From NCBI GenBank assembly GCA_947467145.1, contig CANIGJ010000010.1, positions 49,401 to 113,400 on the forward strand: a DNA stretch of 64,000 bases, read 5' to 3'. Below are positions 1-7,693 of the stretch, piece after piece. This DNA is from Rhodospirillaceae bacterium. Lineage in GTDB: Bacteria > Pseudomonadota > Alphaproteobacteria > Rhodospirillales > UBA2165. Each line of letters opens with the position of its first letter. Position 1 is the stretch's first letter. The position numbers were made by a program, and so were the translations under genes. Below the pieces are notes generated by a model. It saw only the letters and a program-made list of their open reading frames with translations. It was not told where the DNA came from and ran no database searches.

Positions 1-747
1 CAGGGCTTCCCGCAAATTGCCGGGCAAGTCGACGCCCATTTTTGCCGCGGCGTCGTGCATGAAGCGGCCGGAATAGATGCAGCTCACCTTGTTATCGACA
101 TAGCAATAGACCGGGATGCGTTCGTCGGTCACCTGTTTGCTGCTGAGTTGAGCTTCCGATAGGGCCATGTGGAAGCCGCCATAGAGCGCTTCCAGATATT
201 CGGGATGGGTTTTGACGATCTCGTTGTGCAAGGCGAGCGAACTGACCAGCGCGCTCTGGCCACCCGAGGCACCCTGGCGGATGCACATCAAGCCGACCAT
301 CTCGTATGCGTCGGTATGCATATGCAATTCGGATGAGGAGCGGTAGCCGCGTGACACGGTGTTGCTGTCGTCCTGTTCGACCCGTCCCAGGCGATCGCCG
401 GTATGGCTCTGCACGGCGGCAATGCCCAGATGGGTGCCGATGCCCCAATAGATGCGTTCGAGGTCCTCGGGCGCATAACGGGCGGGGTAGAGGCCGGACA
501 CCAGGATAATGCCGCGCCCCTCCATCACAACCTGGCGTAATTCGCTGATTAGAGCGGCAACGGCCGGATGGTCGAAATCGGATTGGGTGACGGCCTGCGG
601 GGCCAGATGACGCGTCCGGTTGAGCAATGTATCGAACGCTTGGATTTCGTCCTTCGTTAGGGCGCGTGTGATGGTCGCCTTGCCACCGAGAGCAGCGCTG
701 GTCCAGGCGCTCGGATGCGTGATCAGGTCGCGGTAAATGCTTGTCAT
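1..747 (-). CDS. TauD/TfdA-family Fe(II)/2-oxoglutarate dioxygenase (3' end outside window)
   Basis: The reading frame stays open from an ATG at 747 to the window edge, giving 249 codons without a stop, so the C-terminus is missing. GGGAGAA lies six bases before the ATG. Residues 142-146 read HMHTD, which supplies the H144-x-D146 pair of the metal-binding HxD...H facial triad of the TauD/TfdA family; the distal His would lie beyond the edge. This family hydroxylates small acids, sulfonates or aryloxy acids using 2-oxoglutarate and O2. The gene is divergent from the amidohydrolase at 1038. Family is fairly clear; the substrate is unknown. Confidence 0.8.
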   Translation of the reverse strand, partial: MTSIYRDLITHPSAWTSAALGGKATITRALTKDEIQAFDTLLNRTRHLAPQAVTQSDFDHPAVAALISELRQVVMEGRGIILVSGLYPARYAPEDLERIYWGIGTHLGIAAVQSHTGDRLGRVEQDDSNTVSRGYRSSSELHMHTDAYEMVGLMCIRQGASGGQSALVSSLALHNEIVKTHPEYLEALYGGFHMALSEAQLSSKQVTDERIPVYCYVDNKVSCIYSGRFMHDAAAKMGVDLPGNLREAL

Positions 748-1037
748 GCGGTTCTCCCGGATGCATCCGAAGTAGCGGCGTGGGGTGCACCGGTCAACCT
801 CCGTTTCCGCTCACCGCCGATTATTCCGCAGACCAAAAAGACGTCGCGAATCCGCGAAAAATTCATCATCAGAGCGCGATTTTGCGTGACCTACCCGGTC
901 CGCAACGGTTCAATGCACCCACTCAAAGGAATCTGAAGCGGGCCCGGGGGTTATGGGTCGGCCACAGCAAACTGTTTGAACGACAGCGCCGGGGGGCAAC
1001 AGGCTGCTCAGGCGAGGAAAAACTAGGAGAAACAAAT
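748..1037. other. Divergent intergenic region
   Basis: This 290-base gap separates the TauD-type gene (leftward) from the amidohydrolase (rightward) and must hold promoters for both. I see no convincing -35/-10 pair or palindrome. A ribosome-binding sequence CTAGGAGAAAC ends seven bases before the ATG at 1038. Rightward frames in this gap are open into the amidohydrolase but lack family similarity and a ribosome site, so I treat them as non-coding. Confidence 0.5.
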
Positions 1038-2063
1038 ATGGCGTATAACGGCACTAAAGTTCTCGACATTCACGCCCACGTCTCGTTCCCCAACAATGGC
1101 GGTAACGTTCTGGCCTCGATGCTCGCCAGCAACACGCCGACCAAGGCGGACCCGCGCAAGGCCGGCGGTCTTCCGGAAGTGGGCATGAGCGAGCAGGCGA
1201 TCACCACGCGCATGAACCGTCACATCGAGCTGATGGACGAAGCCAATATCGACGCGCAGCTCGTCGGTCCGCGCCCCTACATGATGCTGGGCAGCATGCA
1301 GCCGCATATCTTCAAGGCATGGGTTCGTTTCAACAACCACATGATCGCGAAGCAGTGCGAAGTGCATCCGACCCGTTTCGTCGGCGCGGCACAGCTGCCG
1401 CAGAATGCGCATGCTGAAGACCTCAAGCATTGCCTGCCCGAGCTCGAATATTGCCACAAGGAACTGGGCTTCGCCGGCATCTATCTCAGCCCGGATCCGA
1501 CGGGCGATCGCAACTCCCCGGGTATGGACCAGAAATACTGGGACCCGGTCTATGAGTATGCCCAGAAGAACAAGATGGTCATCATCGTGCACGGCACCAA
1601 CTGCAATGACCCGCGCATCGCGACCATCCCGCACAACTACCAGATCGGTTTCGTCTGGGAACAGTACCTGGCGACGCAGCTCCTGTCGCACGGCGACGTG
1701 TTCAAGCGCTTCCCGGAACTGAAGGTCGTCGTCTGCCATTGCGGCGGCGCGCTCGATCGTTTCATCAAGACCGACCATCACTTGGCGCAGAAGGATCTGA
1801 GCAAGAACCTGTACTTCGATACCTGCGCGCTCGATCTCGACTATCTCGAAGCGGCCATCAAGCAGCGTGGCGTCAACAACATGCTGTTCGGCACCGAAAC
1901 CCCGGGTTCGGGTAGCGCGGTGCGTCCGGAAACGGGCCGCCCGTCCGACGATCTCGTTCCGGTCATCTCCAAGATGAGCTTCCTGAGCGAAGCCGATAAG
2001 CTGAAGATCTTCCATGGCAACTCCGCGGAAGTCTGCCCGGCGCTGGCGAAGATCGCCGCCTAA
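1038..2063 (+). CDS. ACMSD-like amidohydrolase (Amidohydro_2 family)
   Basis: A 341-residue TIM-barrel amidohydrolase of the group that includes 2-amino-3-carboxymuconate semialdehyde decarboxylase and related nonoxidative decarboxylases. The N-terminal metal motif DIHAHVSF (HxH) is at residues 10-17. Further in are IIVHGTNC and the VVVCHCGGALDRF stretch, then the closing FGTETPGSG, where family members carry the last metal-site acid (here E in place of the more usual D). The start is chosen at ATG 1038 because AGGAG precedes it; a longer open frame to 741 has no ribosome site. Cytosolic. A strong terminator follows directly. Substrate is unknown, likely an aromatic or dienoic carboxylate. 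Confidence 0.82.
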   Translation: MAYNGTKVLDIHAHVSFPNNGGNVLASMLASNTPTKADPRKAGGLPEVGMSEQAITTRMNRHIELMDEANIDAQLVGPRPYMMLGSMQPHIFKAWVRFNNHMIAKQCEVHPTRFVGAAQLPQNAHAEDLKHCLPELEYCHKELGFAGIYLSPDPTGDRNSPGMDQKYWDPVYEYAQKNKMVIIVHGTNCNDPRIATIPHNYQIGFVWEQYLATQLLSHGDVFKRFPELKVVVCHCGGALDRFIKTDHHLAQKDLSKNLYFDTCALDLDYLEAAIKQRGVNNMLFGTETPGSGSAVRPETGRPSDDLVPVISKMSFLSEADKLKIFHGNSAEVCPALAKIAA

Positions 2064-2091
2064 GCTAAATCGCTTTCAAGCGATCCGAAGG

Positions 2092-2126
2092 GCCCGTGCG
2101 GGAAACCGCACGGGCTTTTCTTTTTT
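2092..2126 (+). terminator. Rho-independent terminator after the amidohydrolase
   Basis: A perfect 10-bp stem GCCCGTGCGG / CCGCACGGGC with a GAAA loop is followed by TTTTCTTTTTT. The T-run overlaps the stop codon of the convergent esterase gene. It would end transcription of the amidohydrolase. Confidence 0.92.
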
Positions 2127-2982
2127 AAGGTTTCAGATGTCGGGTGAAGAATTCCGTCAGCGGCGCATAAAGTTGCGGTGACTGTAATTCCTGGGATTCG
2201 ACATAGATAAGCGAGATATCACCGCCGCGCGCTTTATACAGGCGTGTGAAGCGTTCGAGTTCGTTTGCATCTGCCCCGCCACCGCCGGTATCCGGATCGC
2301 GATAGATATGTGCGACGTCCGGCGTGCCCTGCACGATGAAGGCGGGCCATAAATCGAATTTTTCACCACGCTCCAACGCTAGGACGGGGCTGCCTTCGCT
2401 CATCGCGGCGGCGGTTTTCCAATATGTCTCGTGCCGGTCGGGAATATGGATGGCCCATTCAGGCGGATTGGCTGTCTGTTTCGCCTGCACGGCGCGCCGG
2501 TAGCGCGACAGGGGATTGATCACCGGGCCGATCACGCCGACGCACCGCACCTTTGCATCGAATCCGTCGAGCTTGAGGGCCGTGTAGCGCGGATCGTTCG
2601 GGCGTATCGCGGCCAGCACGGCCAGATGCCCGCCGCTGGACGCTCCCGTCAGACCGACGCGGTTGGCATCGAGCCCCAGGTCTTTCGCATGCGCCTTGAG
2701 CCAGCGGATCGCGTAATTGATGTCGGCGAGGGAGGTCGGGTACCCGTCCGGCCCTTGGCGGAAATCTACGGCCGCCGAGGCGATGCCGGCTTGGGCCCAC
2801 ATCTGGTTGCGCATGGCGCAGGACAGGCGGTCGTTGTTGTTCCAAGCCCCGCCATGGGCATCGACGACAACGGGAAACGGGCCGGCGCCGACGGGGCGCG
2901 TCAGGCGCAGCAGCAATGGACGCTCGCCATGGCGGATATATTCGATGTCTTCCGACGTGAAATGTTGCTCGCCGTCCGGCAT
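2125..2982 (-). CDS. Alpha/beta hydrolase, BD-FAE/HSL-like esterase
   Basis: A 285-residue cytosolic esterase. HGGAW at residues 43-47 is the oxyanion-hole motif of the hormone-sensitive-lipase/BD-FAE groups, and GASSG at 113-117 holds the nucleophile S115. The C-terminal part (IVQGTPD, then the FTRLYKARGGDISLIYV stretch) matches the usual acid-bearing region. The ATG at 2982 is used because GGAAGGA lies about eight bases upstream; an ATG at 3015 has no ribosome site. It is divergent from the cupin gene. Acts on a small ester or lactone; substrate unknown. Confidence 0.78.
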   Translation of the reverse strand: MPDGEQHFTSEDIEYIRHGERPLLLRLTRPVGAGPFPVVVDAHGGAWNNNDRLSCAMRNQMWAQAGIASAAVDFRQGPDGYPTSLADINYAIRWLKAHAKDLGLDANRVGLTGASSGGHLAVLAAIRPNDPRYTALKLDGFDAKVRCVGVIGPVINPLSRYRRAVQAKQTANPPEWAIHIPDRHETYWKTAAAMSEGSPVLALERGEKFDLWPAFIVQGTPDVAHIYRDPDTGGGGADANELERFTRLYKARGGDISLIYVESQELQSPQLYAPLTEFFTRHLKP

Positions 2983-3052
2983 GAGACTGTCCTTCCCTAT
3001 ATTTGTTGCTACCATCCTAGCAGCGCAATTGCCGTTTAGAGAAGATGCCGCG

Positions 3053-3541
3053 ATGACCCATGACCATTCCCACGGAGCCGACAAGCCGCGCTGGAAGTAT
3101 GACGGCGTACGGGTCATCAAGGGCGATCAGCTCGATCCCAATACCGCACAGACGCCGGGCATGTTCCGCAAGGTGGCGATCGATCACGCCCGCGTGGGGG
3201 CGCAGAAAATCTGGGCGGGAACGGTGGCCATTGCGCCGGATGCCAAGACGGGCGTGCATCATCATGGCGCGCTGGAAAGCGTGATCTTCGTGATCCGCGG
3301 CAAGGCGCGGATGCGCTGGGGCGATCGGCTGGAATTCACCGCCGAGGCCAATGCCGGCGATTTCATCTTTGTGCCGCCGTATGTGCCGCATCAGGAAATC
3401 AACGCGGATCCGGATAACGCCCTCGAATGCGTTCTGGTTCGGTCCGACAACGAGGCGGTGGTCGTCAACATCACCGATGTCGACCCGGTTGAGAAACCGG
3501 AAGCGGTCTATTGGGTCGATCCCATTCACAAGCACCCATAG
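3053..3541 (+). CDS. Cupin-domain protein
   Basis: 162 residues forming one cupin_2 barrel. Metal-ligand motif 1 is GVHHHGALES (H69-H71, E75) and motif 2 includes GDFIFVPPYVPHQE with H113. The N-terminus (MTHDHSHG) is His-rich. Single-domain cupins of this kind are small dioxygenases, isomerases or metabolite-binding proteins; nothing here decides between them. The ribosome site is weak (AGAGAAG). Divergent from the esterase at 2982, which leaves about 70 bases for both promoters. Confidence 0.75.
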   Translation: MTHDHSHGADKPRWKYDGVRVIKGDQLDPNTAQTPGMFRKVAIDHARVGAQKIWAGTVAIAPDAKTGVHHHGALESVIFVIRGKARMRWGDRLEFTAEANAGDFIFVPPYVPHQEINADPDNALECVLVRSDNEAVVVNITDVDPVEKPEAVYWVDPIHKHP

Positions 3542-3618
3542 AACCCTGCCGCATTTGACGTCTCCACGCCATAATTGGGCCTGCAACCTTTGTCGTGCCT
3601 CGGGTGTTATTACCCGCG

Positions 3619-4692
3619 ATGCCCGCAAAACCCAAAAAGTCAGACGACAAAATCTCGGTTTCGGCGGTTGCCGAACATGGCGCCGCGGTGCTGCCGGCGG
3701 TGACGGTTGATTCCTATAATGTCGAATTGAAGGATGCCGAAGGCTTCATCGGCGATCGCACGACGAACGGCGCGTTCCGCGACATCCTCGACGATTGGCG
3801 CAAGCGGCTGAAAAAGGTCGATGAGGATCCCCTAGGCGACACGCCCAGCGATGAGTTGAGTAAAAAGGAACTCGATAAGTTCTTGAACTCCGACGATCCG
3901 GAAGTCGCCGGCATGATGCACGAGGCGATTGGCCAGTTCGCGCAGGAACTGTCCGGGGTCATCCGCCGGTTCTTGAAGCTAAAAGATTGGAAGGACACTG
4001 AACGCCTTGTCGTTGGTGGCGGCTTTCGCCGTAGCCAGATCGGCGAGCAGGTCATCGGCCGGACTTCAGTACTGTTGAAGGGTGACGGTATGGATATCGA
4101 TCTCGTGCCGATCGGTCATCATACCGACGAGGCGGCCCTGATCGGCGCCGTTCATCTGGCGCCATCCTGGATTTTCGCGGGTCACGATGGGATTTTGGCC
4201 GTCGATATCGGCGGCACCAACATCCGTGCCGGGATCGTCGAATTCAACCGCAAGACCGACCCTGATCTCGCCAAGACGAGTGTGAAACACGTCGATCTAT
4301 GGCGTCATGCCGACGATGCGCCCAACCGCGAGGCTGCCGTGGAGCGGCTGATCGCGATGTTGAACAAACTCAAGCGCGATGCCGATAAAGCGAAATATCA
4401 CCTGGCGCCGTTCATCGGCATTGCCTGCCCAGGGATCATCAATGCCGATGGCACGATCAAACGTGGTGGCCAAAATCTGCCCGGCAATTGGGAAAGTGCG
4501 AAGTTCAATCTGCCGCGCCGGATCTCGGAGGCGGTCTCCATCGACGACAGGCATCCGACGGCTGTGGTGATGCACAATGATGCCGTGGTGCAGGGGCTGT
4601 GCGAAGTTCCGTTCATGCGCGGAGTTAAACATTGGGGCGTTCTGACGATCGGCACGGGGCTCGGTAACGCGCGCTTCACCAATCGCGAATAA
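3619..4692 (+). CDS. ROK/glucokinase-fold protein with permuted motif order
   Basis: 357 residues. The ASKHA ATP-binding motif AVDIGGTNIRAG sits at about 194-205, and the phosphate-2-like GVLTIGTGLGN lies at the extreme C-terminus. In ordinary ROK proteins the DIGGT motif is N-terminal and the GGG...LIGAA helix is C-terminal. Here RLVVGGGFRRSQIGE and DEAALIGAVHLAP come first (about 129-182), then DIGGTN. This order looks like a circular permutation. HNDAVVQG is the likely NDxN-type catalytic region. ATG 3619 is preferred to an upstream GTG at 3595, though neither has a strong ribosome site. A sugar or related kinase activity is plausible but unproven. Confidence 0.72.
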   Translation: MPAKPKKSDDKISVSAVAEHGAAVLPAVTVDSYNVELKDAEGFIGDRTTNGAFRDILDDWRKRLKKVDEDPLGDTPSDELSKKELDKFLNSDDPEVAGMMHEAIGQFAQELSGVIRRFLKLKDWKDTERLVVGGGFRRSQIGEQVIGRTSVLLKGDGMDIDLVPIGHHTDEAALIGAVHLAPSWIFAGHDGILAVDIGGTNIRAGIVEFNRKTDPDLAKTSVKHVDLWRHADDAPNREAAVERLIAMLNKLKRDADKAKYHLAPFIGIACPGIINADGTIKRGGQNLPGNWESAKFNLPRRISEAVSIDDRHPTAVVMHNDAVVQGLCEVPFMRGVKHWGVLTIGTGLGNARFTNRE

Positions 4693-4731
4693 AGCCGCAC
4701 AATCCTCCGACAGTTAAAGTGGGAGGATATC

Positions 4732-4968
4732 GTGCAGGATCCAGATTTACCCGATTTGTGGAAAGAGCTGCCGGCGCAGTTGGCCGCGATTGTCTGTGTA
4801 ATCGGTACGACACTGGGGGCCTTGCGGGCCAACGGCATACTGACGTCCGAGGATACGTCGGATATTTTTACCCTGGCCGATCATCTGCTGCCGGAACATG
4901 CGGGTACGCACGGGGCATCGACTTTGGCGGCCATGAAAGCGATTGCCGATCGTGTCGCCCAGAAATGA
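4732..4968 (+). CDS. Small hypothetical protein (78 aa)
   Basis: GTG start with GGGAGG seven bases upstream at about 4720-4725, which is the best evidence that this is a gene. The product (MQDPDLPDLWKELPAQ...) is mostly helical, with a short hydrophobic stretch IVCVIGTTLGAL around residues 20-31. I recognise no family. It follows the ROK-type gene by 39 bases and could be cotranscribed with it. It ends 10 bases before the cheB remnant on the other strand. Confidence 0.6.
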   Translation: MQDPDLPDLWKELPAQLAAIVCVIGTTLGALRANGILTSEDTSDIFTLADHLLPEHAGTHGASTLAAMKAIADRVAQK

Positions 4969-4978
4969 GTGCGCCCGC

Positions 4979-5425
4979 TTAGGCGCCGACCAAGGTCAAT
5001 AGTTTCGCCGCGATATCCTTGAGCGGCAGGACATCGTGCACGACATTGGCGGCAATCGCGGTGCCGGGCATGCCGAAGACGATCGAACTGGCCTCGTCCT
5101 GGGCGATAACGTGCCCGCCGAATTTATGCAGCGAAAGCAGGCCATCGAGACGCCATCGCGCCCCATGCCCGTCAGAACGACGCCGATCGCCTCCGACCGG
5201 TACACATTGGCGACCGATTGGAATAGATGGCTGGCGGACGGTTTGAACCCTTCCATCGACGGCCATGCTGACATTCGGCGCGCAAGATCCACGCAGCCAG
5301 TCGGCAAAGCCATCGACAAATCCCGGCGTGATGTGCTGCACCACGAGAATGGGCAGCGGGAAGTTGCCCGACAGTTCCGATAAGATGCGATGCAACGCGG
5401 CCGGCCCGCCGCTGGTTGGACCCGG
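4979..5425 (-). pseudogene. Decayed cheB methylesterase-domain remnant
   Basis: Read leftward, pieces of the CheB catalytic domain appear in order but in two frames. TSGGPAALHRILSEL and ILVVQHITPGFVDGFADWL are in one frame. HLFQSVANVYRSEAIGVV followed by LTGMGRDGV is shifted by one base. GGHVIAQDEASSIVFGMP and DVLPLKDIA return to the first frame. About 30 residues between ADWL... and the LFQSVA block are missing compared with family members. There is no start codon or receiver domain: the stub follows in frame directly after the stop of the DUF35 gene. No other chemotaxis gene is near, so this is a relic. Confidence 0.8.
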
Positions 5426-5806
5426 CTAGGCCGGCGTAAAGAACGGGATCGGCGGGCCATTGTCGCTGGGCATGAGCTTCAGCTTTACGCGTTGCCCTAT
5501 CGCCAGCTTGTCGTAATCGCAATCGACCAACGCGCTCAGGATCGTCGGACCGTCGTCGAGCGCGACAAACACCGGCGCGGATGCGATCGCGCCCTTCTGG
5601 CGGACCAGCGAGAACGAATAGATCGTGCCGTTGCCGGATATCGGCAGCCAAGCCACGTTCCGGCTCATGCAGGACGGGCAGAACGGCCGGGCATAATAAA
5701 AGCGGTTATTGCAGTCCTTGCATTCCTGAATCTGGAAGCGTCCTTCGGCGAGCGCATCCCAATAGGGTTTGGCTTCAGGGCGGATTTCGGGGGCTGGGAT
5801 TGCCAT
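5426..5806 (-). CDS. Zn-ribbon/OB-fold protein (DUF35 family), partner of the thiolase-fold protein
   Basis: 126 residues. CKDCNNRFYYARPFCPSC gives the four Cys of the N-terminal rubredoxin-like zinc ribbon, followed by an OB-fold (GNGTIYSFSLV ... IGQRVKLKL). Length fits the family (about 120-150). DUF35 proteins bind and stabilise thiolase-fold partners, as in steroid side-chain retroaldolases (ChsH2/Ltp2). The gene starts four bases after the stop of the thiolase-like gene, so the two are cotranscribed. Start ATG 5806. Confidence 0.88.
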   Translation of the reverse strand: MAIPAPEIRPEAKPYWDALAEGRFQIQECKDCNNRFYYARPFCPSCMSRNVAWLPISGNGTIYSFSLVRQKGAIASAPVFVALDDGPTILSALVDCDYDKLAIGQRVKLKLMPSDNGPPIPFFTPA

Positions 5807-5810
5807 GTCT

Positions 5811-6977
5811 CTATTCCCTTTCGAGGATTACGGTGGCGCCGCAATGGTCGCCGGAGAGGGTTCCGCCCGTGCCGTGGGCGACAACGAAGTTCGGATCCGG
5901 AACCTGGACGGCCGGATGTGCTTCGCCGCGCGATTGGCGGACGGCTTCAAGGATCTTGGTCATGCCGCCGCGATTGCCCGGATGATTGCTGCACAAGCCG
6001 CCGCCGTCCGTATTGAACGGCATCTTGCCGACACCCGAGATTAGGCCGCCATCGGCGACGAATTTGCCGCCTTTGCCTTTCTCGCACAGGCCGATGTCTT
6101 CCAGCTGCATGATGACGGTGATGGTGAAACTGTCGTAGAGCGAGGCGTATTTGATGTCGGACGGTTTGCAGCCCGCTTCTTCGAACGCGCGGGGGCCCGA
6201 ATAACGACCGGCGGACCAAGTTAGATCGACCTTGCCGCCCTCGTTGTGTTTCACGAATTCGGAGGCACCCGCGACCTTCACCAGGGGGCGCTTCAGACTG
6301 CGGGCGATTTCGGGACGTGTGATCACCACGGCGCCGCCGCCATCGGTCACGACGCAGCAATCGAGCCGGTGCAGCGGATCGGCCACCAAGGGTGAATTCA
6401 GCACATCCTCGACCGTGACGACATTGCGCATCAGCGCATGCGGATTGTGCTGGGCATGGTGCGAAGCTGCGACCTTCACCCAGGCCAATTGCTCCGAGGT
6501 CGTGCCGTATTCATACATATGTCGGCGCGCGACCATGGCGTACATGCCAGCCGGGAATGTCCGATATGGGCCGCTGAACGGTGCTTCGGGGGCACCGCGC
6601 GAATCGACGCCGCCGAGGCTGAAGCCCAGGCCTTCGGCGACCTGCGTGTCGCCCATCGTGATCAATGCGACATTGCAGCGCCCGCTGGCGACGGCTTGTG
6701 CGGCATGGTGGACCAGGACGAGATAGGCCGAGCCGCCGGTGTCGGTGCTTTCCACGTAGCGCGGCTTGAGGCCGAGATAATTTGGCACATTCAGGGGCCC
6801 TAGGCCCGGCGCTTCGCTGGCGCAAAAATAGCCGTCTACGTCGCGTGTCGTCAGTCCGGCGTCTTCCAGGGCGCCGATCGCCACATCGGCGTGCAGCTGC
6901 GCGAGCGAGATGCCGTCCGCGCGTCGCGTCGGATGCTCGTAAATGCCGGCGATATAGGCTTGTCCGTTCAAACTCAT
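5811..6977 (-). CDS. Thiolase-fold protein without the nucleophilic Cys (SCP-x/Ltp2-like)
   Basis: 388 residues with the thiolase fold: DIKYASLYDSFTI, FNTDGGGLCSNHPGNRGG and the C-terminal VVAHGTGGT are conserved in the SCP-x/lipid-transfer subgroup. Where biosynthetic and degradative thiolases have the acylated Cys, this protein reads STDTGGSAYLVLVHHA at about 77-92, so normal Claisen chemistry is unlikely. With the adjoining DUF35 gene it resembles Ltp2-ChsH2-type acyl-CoA retroaldolases; that role is inference. GGGGAG precedes ATG 6977. A perfect palindrome at 7015-7031 sits upstream, facing the MarR gene. Confidence 0.84.
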   Translation of the reverse strand: MSLNGQAYIAGIYEHPTRRADGISLAQLHADVAIGALEDAGLTTRDVDGYFCASEAPGLGPLNVPNYLGLKPRYVESTDTGGSAYLVLVHHAAQAVASGRCNVALITMGDTQVAEGLGFSLGGVDSRGAPEAPFSGPYRTFPAGMYAMVARRHMYEYGTTSEQLAWVKVAASHHAQHNPHALMRNVVTVEDVLNSPLVADPLHRLDCCVVTDGGGAVVITRPEIARSLKRPLVKVAGASEFVKHNEGGKVDLTWSAGRYSGPRAFEEAGCKPSDIKYASLYDSFTITVIMQLEDIGLCEKGKGGKFVADGGLISGVGKMPFNTDGGGLCSNHPGNRGGMTKILEAVRQSRGEAHPAVQVPDPNFVVAHGTGGTLSGDHCGATVILERE

Positions 6978-7014
6978 GTGTGCTCCCCGCCCTATGATCC
7001 CGCAAAGGATTCTT

Positions 7015-7031
7015 TATCAGGTATCCTGATA
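7015..7031. promoter_or_regulatory. MarR-type palindromic operator
   Basis: TATCAGG-TAT-CCTGATA is a perfect 7-bp inverted repeat with a 3-bp centre, the size and form expected for a MarR dimer site. It lies 38 bases upstream of the thiolase-like start codon (6977) and 58 bases after the end of the MarR gene on the same strand. It would probably repress the thiolase-DUF35 operon. Confidence 0.65.
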
Positions 7032-7089
7032 CTTAGCAGCGTCCGGGAGGGACGGTCAACTGACTGAGATTGGGAAATGGGGGTAGGGG

Positions 7090-7617
7090 CTAGGCCGTCG
7101 CCTTGATGTAGCCCGCCAGGATATCGAGTGCACCATCGAGCACGGCGTACTGATGGGGGGCGAGCTGCTCAACAAGCTCCTGCTGCCGCTCGACGGCCCA
7201 TTTGGAGACTTTCTTCTGGACCCGTTGTCCCCGGGCCGAGATACGAAAACGCGGACTACGCTTGTCGGCCGGATCGTCTGTCCGCAACACCAGCCCTTTT
7301 TCCACGAGTACGGTCACCGCGTGGCTGACCTGGGATTTATAGATCGCGGTTTCGCCTGAAATCGTCGCGATCGTGCACGGCGAATGCCAAGCGAGATAAC
7401 CCAGGACGTACCATTCCGCCGTGGTCATGTCGAAATGTGCGCTCAGGAATTGCTTGGTTTGGCGATCGAGCAGGCGGTGGATGAAGTTAATCCGATAGGA
7501 CAGATTGCTCAGCGCCGGCCAGGGCCCGATCTTCTCGTCACCCACCGAGAGTTCTGTGGACGACGAAAGATTAATCCTCCGACTTTGGTTGGGGCGGCTT
7601 CGTGCGATTCTGTTCAT
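7090..7617 (-). CDS. MarR-family transcriptional regulator
   Basis: 175 residues. A winged helix-turn-helix spans roughly residues 55-140: MTTAEWYVLGYLA, then TIATISGETAIYKSQVSHAV as the recognition helix region, then LVLRTDDPADKRSPRFRIS as the wing with the DxR(S) motif. ATG 7617 is used; a TTG frame start lies five codons upstream. MarR proteins usually sense phenolic or CoA-linked ligands and repress nearby catabolic genes. The palindrome at 7015-7031 is the likely target. Same strand as the thiolase and ThDP genes. Confidence 0.88.
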   Translation of the reverse strand: MNRIARSRPNQSRRINLSSSTELSVGDEKIGPWPALSNLSYRINFIHRLLDRQTKQFLSAHFDMTTAEWYVLGYLAWHSPCTIATISGETAIYKSQVSHAVTVLVEKGLVLRTDDPADKRSPRFRISARGQRVQKKVSKWAVERQQELVEQLAPHQYAVLDGALDILAGYIKATA

Positions 7618-7693
7618 CGAGCGGTTGCCCAAAGTGGAGGTTGGCTCAAGCTACTGCTTCTCGACATTTTGTACAAATACCCGACGACGACAT

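Noticed and set aside
741..1037. N-terminal extension of the amidohydrolase by 99 codons
   Set aside because: No ribosome site at 741, and the family begins at the HxH motif that follows ATG 1038, which has a good AGGAG site.
1023..2015. A 330-codon minus-strand frame opposite the first amidohydrolase
   Set aside because: The amidohydrolase has a ribosome site, metal motif and terminator; the antisense frame has none.
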